50,795 nt of DNA from a virus, in IMG/VR virus record IMGVR_UViG_3300048592_000287, positions 1 to 50,795 of that record. The stretch is one strand, 5' to 3'. The notes under the pieces are model-generated. The model saw only the letters and a list, made by a program, of their open reading frames with translations. It did no database searches and had not been told where the DNA came from. A program made the position numbers and the translations under genes. Every line of letters starts with the position of its first letter. Position 1 is the first letter of the stretch. This document shows positions 15,146-21,261 of this stretch, piece by piece.

Positions 15146-16016
15146 CTTCTGCGCATTCATCCTGACGAACGGTCGCCCCGATCGCGTGTATACTTACCAG
15201 ATGCTCCGGCTCGCCGGATATACCGGCCCGATCCGTCTCGTGATCGACGACGAAGATCCATCGGGTCCAGAGTATCGCAAACGATATGGAGACGAGGTGA
15301 TCGTCTTCAGCAAGGCAGAGTATACCGACAAGTTCGACCTAGGAGACAACAACCACGAGAAACGGAACATTGTCACCTTCGCGCGGACTGCGGTTTGGAC
15401 GCTCGCGAAGCAAGTCGGCTGCAAGTGGTTCATCATGCTCGACGATGACTACACACAGATGTCGATTCGGTTCAACAGTCAGCTTCAATATATCCATCTG
15501 AAAGTGCGTCACAGCGCAGACGCCTTGTTTGCTTCGCTTGTCGAGTTTCTCGAAGTGTCAGGCGCACTAACAGTCGCGATGAGCCAAGGCGGCGGCGATC
15601 ACTTTGGCGGCGGCGGCGGCCGTTACAATCGCGATGGACCTATGTTGCTACGAAAAGCAATGAACTCTTTCGTCTGTCGCACCGATCGCCCGTTCTACTT
15701 CATGGGACGCCTCAACGAAGACGTAACAACTTATGTCACAGAAGGTCGTCGCGGCGTGCTTTTCTTCACGGTCATGCAGGCTCAGGTCAACCAGCTTGCG
15801 ACGCAGTCCAACGCCGGCGGGTTGACGACGGCCTATCTGGAAAGCGGGACATACTTCAAGACCTTCTACTCCGTGATGTTCTGCCCGTCCGCCGTGCGCG
15901 TTGGCACTTTGAGCGATCCACGCTCGCCGCACGTCAGGATTCATCACAAGGTCAACTGGAACGCCTGCGCCCCTAAGATCATCCGGGAGGAGTGGAGAAA
16001 GGCACGCGCAGAATAA
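15132..16016 (+). CDS. TET-associated-type DNA-base glycosyltransferase (TAGT-like, GT-A fold)
   Basis: A 294-residue putative glycosyltransferase. The N-terminus (FCAFILTNGRPDRVYTYQML) is the entry strand of a GT-A Rossmann fold. FIMLDDDYTQM (D104-D106) is the metal/nucleotide-sugar DxD-type site. The Gly-rich GGGDHFGGGGGRYNRDG region, KAMNSFVCRTDRPF, GRLNEDVTTY, TQSNAGG, YLESGTYFKTFYSVM and the HHKVNWN C-terminus match the TET-associated glycosyltransferase family of phages. That family adds sugar to oxidised 5-methyl-pyrimidines in DNA. The upstream partner is a ParB-domain protein. Its DNA is less GC-rich than its surroundings, suggesting transfer. No dioxygenase that would make the hydroxymethyl substrate is seen. 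Confidence 0.8.
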   Translation: MTNPDFCAFILTNGRPDRVYTYQMLRLAGYTGPIRLVIDDEDPSGPEYRKRYGDEVIVFSKAEYTDKFDLGDNNHEKRNIVTFARTAVWTLAKQVGCKWFIMLDDDYTQMSIRFNSQLQYIHLKVRHSADALFASLVEFLEVSGALTVAMSQGGGDHFGGGGGRYNRDGPMLLRKAMNSFVCRTDRPFYFMGRLNEDVTTYVTEGRRGVLFFTVMQAQVNQLATQSNAGGLTTAYLESGTYFKTFYSVMFCPSAVRVGTLSDPRSPHVRIHHKVNWNACAPKIIREEWRKARAE

Positions 16017-16075
16017 AGCCCCGCCCGTCCCGTTTTGTCTCGACCGCCCTCGCCGCCCTGCACAGGCTCCACACC

Positions 16076-16747
16076 ATGCCCCGCAAATCGACCTACAGCT
16101 CGCAGCCGTTCGACCGCGACGACCCCCTCGCCCCGATGGAGGGGGAAACCGTCCGGGCGATCGAGGCGCTCCACCAATACGTCGCGCTCGGCCCTGCGCG
16201 CTCGCTCGAAGAGTTGCGGCGGAAAACCGGAAAATCGTCCGATCGCTACCTCCAGCATTGGTCGTCTCGCTGGCGGTGGCAGGACCGCATCTCTGCCTGG
16301 GTCAGGACCGTCGGGCGGGCGAACACCGAACGCATCGCCGAGATGCAGGCGCAGGAGTCGTTCGCGGCGATCCAGCAGCTCAAGCGGATTGCCGCCGAGG
16401 CGTTCGCGGCGTGGGAGGCGTCGAAGGCGCCGCGCCGCCGCACGATCGAGGAGGCCGCGCTCCAGAAGGGCGGCGGCGAGGGTGGCCGCGCGAAACGAAC
16501 CGTCGTCACGGTCGAGTCGGTGGGCGATCCCCACATGCTGATTGCTGCGATCAAGGCCAACGACTCGCTCCGCCGGGCGCTGGGGACGGACGCCGCCGCC
16601 AAGGTCGAACTCGACTACGGGGAGCGGACTCTCGGCTCCGCGACGGACATGGCCGTCGCGCTGTCGAAGGCGGCCTCTGAGGTGGGCGGAGTGGCGGCCC
16701 TGCGCGACCTCCAGACCCAGCTACAGCGCGGGATTGAGAAAAAGTGA
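16076..16747 (+). CDS. terS-like: Putative terminase small subunit (HTH type)
   Basis: A 223-residue DNA-binding protein. Residues 20-85 (EALHQYVALGPARSLEELRRKTG followed by HWSSRWRWQDRISAW) match a phage family in which an HTH is followed by a W-x-W motif. That family is often found beside packaging genes and annotated as small terminase. The rest is helical with a basic insert, then a C-terminal oligomerisation-like region. The large terminase lies 4.5 kb downstream, so the link is positional and tentative. ATG 16076 has no strong Shine-Dalgarno; GTG 15992 in the same frame is an alternative inside the previous gene's tail. Confidence 0.6.
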   Translation: MPRKSTYSSQPFDRDDPLAPMEGETVRAIEALHQYVALGPARSLEELRRKTGKSSDRYLQHWSSRWRWQDRISAWVRTVGRANTERIAEMQAQESFAAIQQLKRIAAEAFAAWEASKAPRRRTIEEAALQKGGGEGGRAKRTVVTVESVGDPHMLIAAIKANDSLRRALGTDAAAKVELDYGERTLGSATDMAVALSKAASEVGGVAALRDLQTQLQRGIEKK

Positions 16748-16760
16748 CAGGCGGAACGTT

Positions 16761-16790
16761 TTGCGCTTGACAGGGGGGCGGGTGGCGTGG
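16761..16790 (+). promoter_or_regulatory. Promoter-like site with TTGACA, copy 2
   Basis: TTTTGCGCTTGACAGG, with TTGACA at 16768-16773, repeats the site at 1707-1740, including the TTTT and CG upstream of TTGACA, the GG after it, and a downstream ATCACCGGCGAG at 16803. It lies in the 96-base gap between the putative small terminase and the next gene run. No -10 hexamer is evident. The repetition in two operon-leading gaps is the main argument for function. Confidence 0.35.
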
Positions 16791-16843
16791 CTGGCTCATC
16801 CCATCACCGGCGAGCACCCCACCGCCGCACAGGACACCAGACC

Positions 16844-17278
16844 ATGACCAGCCCCAGCCTCACGAAGCAAGAGATCGCCGCTCACGCCGCCCGCGAGGCC
16901 GCAGCCGCTCGCCGCAACAAGATCGCCGCCGCCATGCCTCATCTTGAGGCAGCCAGCGACAAGCAGCGCGACTACGCCGACGACCTCCGGCTCGACATCG
17001 TCGAGTATGCAGCCGACACGATGCGCGACATGTTTGACCGCGCGCGCCGTCACTACGCCGCCCGGCGAGACGTCATCGACGCGATCGCAGCCGCGACCGA
17101 CGAGATACTCGACCTCGTCATCGACATCGCCGGTCAGCACACGACCGCCCGCCACTGGATCGACGAGAGCAAAAGCTCGATCGCTGGCGCCTCGGTGACC
17201 ATCACGAGCGTTGCTCGCAAAAGCCCGCGCCTTGCCGAGATCGCCGCGAAGGTGCAGGCCGTCGCCGCCAGCAAGTAA
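16844..17278 (+). CDS. Hypothetical helical protein (144 aa)
   Basis: Ala/Asp/Arg-rich and almost wholly helical. Residues 5-30 are a basic helix, and residues 45-115 alternate acidic and basic residues in long helices. No family recognised. The start follows ACAGGACACCAGACC, a leader variant. It is the first gene after the second TTGACA site and is followed by a GC hairpin. Confidence 0.65.
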   Translation: MTSPSLTKQEIAAHAAREAAAARRNKIAAAMPHLEAASDKQRDYADDLRLDIVEYAADTMRDMFDRARRHYAARRDVIDAIAAATDEILDLVIDIAGQHTTARHWIDESKSSIAGASVTITSVARKSPRLAEIAAKVQAVAASK

Positions 17279-17288
17279 CCGACCACCT

Positions 17289-17308
17289 GGGGCGCTCCGA
17301 CGCGCCCC
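17289..17308 (+). promoter_or_regulatory. Intercistronic GC hairpin, copy A
   Basis: GGGGCGC and GCGCCCC form a 7-bp stem around a six-base loop (TCCGAC). It sits about 10 bases after a stop codon and is preceded by GACCACCT. A C-rich spacer and the GAGGACAGACC leader follow. The same block recurs at 17668-17685. No T tract, so it is more likely an mRNA stability or processing element than a rho-independent terminator. Confidence 0.55.
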
Positions 17309-17337
17309 CCCCAATCCACCACCACCGAGGACAGACC

Positions 17338-17658
17338 ATGACCAGCAATAACAGCAACACCGCCGCCGAAACGCGCATCCACATCGCCGATGCGGGTGAC
17401 CTCCCTGCCGCCATCGAGGCCATCAGCACATGGCCGGCCGTCGCCGTCTATTGGGCACCCAGAGGGTTTGCGGGCGAGTCGCAACTCGTCCACTGCCTGC
17501 CGGACGACGCCACCGCCATCATCAGACGCCTCGCTCCCCAGCACGAGCGCGTCGGCAACAACCCCATCCTGTGGGTGGAGCGCAGCGCCCCGCAGTTGAT
17601 CGCCCACGACGAGGCCATCGTCGCCAACTGGCTCGCGCTGCTGACGAGCTGGGAGTGA
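17338..17658 (+). CDS. Hypothetical protein (106 aa)
   Basis: A small soluble protein. After a Ser/Asn/Thr N-terminus, residues 12-85 show alternating strands and helices (IHIADAGDLPAAIEAI, then VAVYWAPRG, then ATAIIRRLA). It has no recognised family. It is flanked on both sides by nearly identical hairpin-leader units, as if it were an insertable cassette. Start set by the GAGGACAGACC leader. Confidence 0.65.
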   Translation: MTSNNSNTAAETRIHIADAGDLPAAIEAISTWPAVAVYWAPRGFAGESQLVHCLPDDATAIIRRLAPQHERVGNNPILWVERSAPQLIAHDEAIVANWLALLTSWE

Positions 17659-17667
17659 CCACCACCT

Positions 17668-17685
17668 GGGGCGCTTCGGCGCCCC
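17668..17685 (+). promoter_or_regulatory. Intercistronic GC hairpin with UUCG loop, copy B
   Basis: GGGGCGC-TTCG-GCGCCCC is a perfect 7-bp stem closed by a C(UUCG)G tetraloop, one of the most stable RNA hairpin types. It follows the stop at 17658 with the same ACCACCT prefix as copy A at 17289 and precedes another GAGGACCAGACCA leader. It probably acts in the RNA, by protecting upstream message or separating cistrons (inference). Confidence 0.6.
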
Positions 17686-17714
17686 ACCCCCAACCCAGGC
17701 AGAGGACCAGACCA

Positions 17715-18002
17715 ATGATCGCCAGCATCCCCACCTCAGAACGCCACATTTCCGTCGCCGCCGCCATCGAAGCCGAGGGCGACGACTCCACCATCCACCT
17801 GCTGCCCTATCGCGTGGCCTCCGACGCCGACGGCCTCGTTGCAGTATTCGACCGCGCTGACATCGCCGGCGGAATCGAACCGCCCTCCGACATGGAGATC
17901 GTCGCGACCATCTCCTCCGTGACCGACGACGACATCGCCGCAGCGCAGGCCGCTGTCGAGCGCCACGCCGGCAGCGAGTTCCGCCCCGTGCGGCGCGGCT
18001 GA
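17715..18002 (+). CDS. Hypothetical acidic protein (95 aa)
   Basis: A small acidic protein with an alternating strand/helix pattern (residues 10-70) and a basic last six residues. No family recognised. Its start is defined by the leader GAGGACCAGACCA. It lies between the hairpin units and the helicase-methyltransferase pair. Confidence 0.65.
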   Translation: MIASIPTSERHISVAAAIEAEGDDSTIHLLPYRVASDADGLVAVFDRADIAGGIEPPSDMEIVATISSVTDDDIAAAQAAVERHAGSEFRPVRRG

Positions 18003-18040
18003 ATCGGATAGCACTACAACCTGACACGCAGAGGACAGAC

Positions 18041-19456
18041 ATGACCAAAACGACGACGCGACTCCGCAACGAGGAGAACGCACTTCGCGCCGACGACTAC
18101 TCCGCATTCATCTCAACGAAGGCACATCACCACTCCGACAGAGGAGTCGCACCGACATTTATCCCGGACGCGATGTTCGACTTTCAGTCGTATCTCGCGG
18201 AGTGGAGTATCCGCCGAGGATGCGGTGCCGTATTCGCCGACTGCGGCCTCGGCAAGACGCTCATTCAGCTCGTCTGGGCGCACAACATGGTGCTGGCAAC
18301 GAATCGCCCTGCGCTCATCATCACGCCGATCGCCGTGACGTTCCAGTTCCTGGAGGAGGCCGCCAAGTTCGGCATTCCAGCCAGGAAGGCGACCGGCGGT
18401 TCCGACGCGATCGTTGAGGTTATCAACTACGAGCGCATCCACCACCTCGACGCATCGGACTACTCCGCCGTATCGCTGGACGAGTCGAGTATCCTCAAAT
18501 CCTACGACGGGAAGAGGCGGAAGCAGATCACCGGGTTCATGAAGAACACGCGGTATCGACTTCTTTCGACTGCGACCGCCGCGCCGAACGACTACACCGA
18601 ACTCGGCACATCGAGCGAGGCCCTCGGCATGATGGGTCACATGGACATGCTCTCCCGATTCTTCAAGAACGACCAACACACCGTTGGCACTCGGCGATTC
18701 TGCGGGAAGACGCGCGAGTGGCGATTCAAGGGGCACGCCGAAGAGCCGTTCTGGCGGTGGGTCTGCTCGTGGTCGCGGTCAGCACGGCGCCCATCCGACC
18801 TCGGGTTCGACGACGGCCGAATGGTTCTACCGTCGTTGATCGAGAACGAGCATGTCGTCGATCATGAGTATTTCCGAGACGGCGAACTCTTCCCGGCCAC
18901 CGCCAGCGGGTTGCACGAAGAGCGCGCCGAGGCTCGCCAGACCGTCAGCAAGCGATGCGAAAAGGTCGTCGATTTGGTCAGCAACCGGAGCGACCAGTCG
19001 CTCGTCTGGTGCAATCTGAATGACGAGGCCGACAGCGTTTGCCAGATGCTCGACAGCGCCGTCCAGGTCAGCGGAAAGGACTGCGACGAATCGAAGGAGG
19101 AGAAGTTTCACGCATTCGCGAAGGGCGAGATAAAGGTTCTCGTCACGAAGCCGAAGATCGGAGCGTGGGGACTCAACTTCCAAAACTGCGCGCACTGCAC
19201 CTTCTTTCCCACGCACTCATTCGAGCAATACTATCAGGGCGTCCGGCGGCTGTGGCGCTTCGGGCAGAAGCGCAAGGTCGTCGTGGACATGGTCACGAGC
19301 CCGTCCGCGTCTGGCGTCGTGAACAACCTGCGGAGGAAGCAGTCACAGGCCGAGGCGATGTTCGACAGCATCACGAAACACATGGCCGAAGCGCTCACCA
19401 TCGAAGACGTCAACAAACACATCAACAAAGTGGAGATCCCATCATGGCTACGATAG
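18041..19456 (+). CDS. SNF2-like DEAD/DEAH-type helicase/translocase
   Basis: A 471-residue superfamily-2 ATPase. Walker A is DCGLGKT (67-73). Motif Ia follows as ALIITPIAVTFQF. Motif II appears as LDESS (146-150) in place of DEAH. Motif III is STATAAPND (about 178). The C-terminal motor half includes SLVWCNLNDEADSV, VLVTKPKIGAWGLNFQ and motif VI-like RRLWRFGQKRK. It probably translocates on duplex DNA using ATP. Its gene overlaps the following methyltransferase by 13 bases. Such a helicase/amino-methyltransferase pair recurs in phages and may act on hemi-methylated or replicating DNA. The exact function is unknown. The start follows GAGGACAGAC. Confidence 0.85.
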   Translation: MTKTTTRLRNEENALRADDYSAFISTKAHHHSDRGVAPTFIPDAMFDFQSYLAEWSIRRGCGAVFADCGLGKTLIQLVWAHNMVLATNRPALIITPIAVTFQFLEEAAKFGIPARKATGGSDAIVEVINYERIHHLDASDYSAVSLDESSILKSYDGKRRKQITGFMKNTRYRLLSTATAAPNDYTELGTSSEALGMMGHMDMLSRFFKNDQHTVGTRRFCGKTREWRFKGHAEEPFWRWVCSWSRSARRPSDLGFDDGRMVLPSLIENEHVVDHEYFRDGELFPATASGLHEERAEARQTVSKRCEKVVDLVSNRSDQSLVWCNLNDEADSVCQMLDSAVQVSGKDCDESKEEKFHAFAKGEIKVLVTKPKIGAWGLNFQNCAHCTFFPTHSFEQYYQGVRRLWRFGQKRKVVVDMVTSPSASGVVNNLRRKQSQAEAMFDSITKHMAEALTIEDVNKHINKVEIPSWLR

Positions 19457-20442
19457 ACCAGAAGCACACGGACAGCTACTCAATATACAACGGCGACTGC
19501 TGCGAGGTCATGGCATCGCTTCCTCGCGGGTTCGTTGACCTGTCCGTATATTCCCCGCCGTTCGGCGGTCTTTACAACTACAGCTCAAGCGACCGTGACC
19601 TCTCGAACTGCGCCTCGTATGAGGAGTTTTTCGATCACTACTCGTTCGTCGTTGGAGAGATCGCGAGGCTCACGAAGCCGGGTCGAATGACTGCCGTCCA
19701 CTGCATGGACGTGCCGTCTGGAAACTCCGGGAAGGATTGCCTGCGCGACTTCCCTGGCGACATCATTCGCCTACACGAGAAGCACGGGTTCCGCTACATC
19801 GCGCGCTACTGCGTGTGGAAGGAACCGCTCGCGGTCAGACTGAGGACGATGGCAAAGAACCTCGCCCACAAGACCATCGTGGACGATTCGTCGCGGTGCT
19901 CGGTCGCGTCTGCCGACTACCTGCTGGTGTTCCGCCGCGACGGCGAGAACGCGGTCCCGATCGCTCACCCCATCGGCCTGACGGAGTATGCCGGTTCGCG
20001 GCAGATGCCCGCCGACGTCCTGTCCTACAAGGGATGGACCGGCAACCAGATCGAGAACCGATTCTCGCACTGGATCTGGCGCAACTACGCGAGCGCGTTC
20101 TGGGACGACGTTCGGCTCGATCGAGTCCTGCCGTTCCGCGACTCCAAGAGTGAGGACGACGAGAAGCACGTCCACCCTCTTCAACTCGACGTCATCGACC
20201 GCGTTGTCACGCTGTGGAGCAATCCCGGAGAAACCGTCTTCACGCCGTTCATGGGAGTCGGCTCGGAAGTTTACTCGCCGGTGCTCCTTGGCCGCAGGGG
20301 TGTCGGCGTGGAGCTGAAGCAATCCTACTATCGGCAGGCCATCGCGAACATGGAATCCATCGAGAGCCGCATCGGCGAGGCCGAACAGGCGACGATTTTC
20401 GAGTCGATGTTTGAGCCGATCGCCCCGTCGGAGAGCAACTGA
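19444..20442 (+). CDS. Beta-class DNA amino-methyltransferase (N4-cytosine or N6-adenine)
   Basis: A 332-residue SAM-dependent methyltransferase. The catalytic motif IV is SPPF (37-40) within DLSVYSPPFGGLY, and the SAM-binding motif I comes later as FMGVGSEVYSPVLLGRRGVGVELK (about 282-305). That IV-then-I order is the beta class. S/DPPF/Y motifs occur in N4-C and N6-A enzymes, so the base cannot be fixed. The ASYEEFFDHYSFVV and GRMTAVHCMDVP segments match a widespread phage methyltransferase. Its start lies inside the helicase gene, so the two are coupled. No restriction endonuclease is visible, consistent with anti-restriction or regulatory methylation. Confidence 0.88.
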   Translation: MATIDQKHTDSYSIYNGDCCEVMASLPRGFVDLSVYSPPFGGLYNYSSSDRDLSNCASYEEFFDHYSFVVGEIARLTKPGRMTAVHCMDVPSGNSGKDCLRDFPGDIIRLHEKHGFRYIARYCVWKEPLAVRLRTMAKNLAHKTIVDDSSRCSVASADYLLVFRRDGENAVPIAHPIGLTEYAGSRQMPADVLSYKGWTGNQIENRFSHWIWRNYASAFWDDVRLDRVLPFRDSKSEDDEKHVHPLQLDVIDRVVTLWSNPGETVFTPFMGVGSEVYSPVLLGRRGVGVELKQSYYRQAIANMESIESRIGEAEQATIFESMFEPIAPSESN

Positions 20443-20444
20443 CC

Positions 20445-20714
20445 ATGCCCTACACCATTCGCCAGGCGGCGGTCGAAGCGACCGCCATTCTCCGCGCCCG
20501 CGGCGTCCGCCTCCGCCAGCCGATCAGTCACACGACGATCAGGCGGGCGATCGAGCGCGGCGACCTCGCGGCGACCTATCTCGACCTCCCGACCGGGTCG
20601 CGCGTCGCGCAGATCGAAGCTGACGCGCTCGCCTCGTGGGAGCCACGCAAGCGCGGCCGCAAGGCCAAGGACCAGACGACCGACGGCGACACCATCGCCG
20701 AGGATGCGGTATGA
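20445..20714 (+). CDS. Small HTH/excisionase-type DNA-binding protein
   Basis: An 89-residue protein. Residues 3-65 (YTIRQAAVEAT, then SHTTIRRAIERGDL, then GSRVAQIEADALASW) look like the MerR/excisionase-type helix-turn-helix with a winged strand. It ends in a basic linker (RKRGRKAKD) and an acidic tail. A regulatory or DNA-architectural role is likely, target unknown. It starts two bases after the methyltransferase stop. Confidence 0.65.
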   Translation: MPYTIRQAAVEATAILRARGVRLRQPISHTTIRRAIERGDLAATYLDLPTGSRVAQIEADALASWEPRKRGRKAKDQTTDGDTIAEDAV

Positions 20715-21148
20715 TGTCTGACAACCCCAACCCCCTCGACCGCATCCGTGCGCTCGCCCCCGCCGACATGACCGACGATGAGTTGGGCGTGGCGGTGCTG
20801 CTGGCTGCCGGGCAGGTTCCGAAGCAGTCCACTTCCGTCAAGACGTTCGACTTGCTCTGGTGTAGCGCCGATCCGGCGGAGGGATATTTCGCAATCCTCC
20901 GCAGCGGTGGAAACATCCACAACTTTGCGGAGCGGCACCCAGCCCTCAGCTACGACGCCCTGCTGCCGATCGTGCGGGAGTGGCGAGAGAAAGACCCAAC
21001 CCAGCGCTACTGGCAGTTCTTCGAGGCACTCGATACGATGCTGAACTGGCCAAGGGGTGGGTCGGATGGGATGATGCTGCTCGCATCCACCCCCCGCCAG
21101 CTCGCCGAGGCGTTCGTCACGGCGGCGAGGGAGGTGGGCCATGAGTGA
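20711..21148 (+). CDS. Hypothetical protein (145 aa)
   Basis: Not recognised. A soluble helical protein with a Trp-containing middle (LLWCSADPAEGYFAIL and IVREWREKDPTQRYWQFFEALDTML). The ATG overlaps the preceding stop as ATGA. It is the last small gene before the packaging genes, so a packaging accessory role is possible on position only. Confidence 0.65.
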   Translation: MMSDNPNPLDRIRALAPADMTDDELGVAVLLAAGQVPKQSTSVKTFDLLWCSADPAEGYFAILRSGGNIHNFAERHPALSYDALLPIVREWREKDPTQRYWQFFEALDTMLNWPRGGSDGMMLLASTPRQLAEAFVTAAREVGHE

Positions 21149-21261
21149 CCCGAAACACGCTGAGTGGATTCTGCCATCGATCATCGCCGAGACGCTCGCC
21201 GCCCCACAGCGGCGGGCGTTTCTGTTTGGCGCCGCTCCGCTCTGCGTGCTGAAATCTCAGC
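21141..21261 (+). other. Coding-looking segment before terminase, in another frame
   Basis: An ATGA overlap at 21145-21148 with the previous stop (start at 21141) opens a frame that reads MSDPKHAEWILPSIIAETLA and on to GAAPLCVLK before turning into an Arg-rich shadow of terminase. A +1 change of frame at about 21250-21262 would join it to the terminase reading frame. The terminase GTG at 21262 lacks a good Shine-Dalgarno. This may be the true terminase N-terminus broken by a sequence error or a frameshift, or a short separate peptide. It cannot be settled here. Confidence 0.4.
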
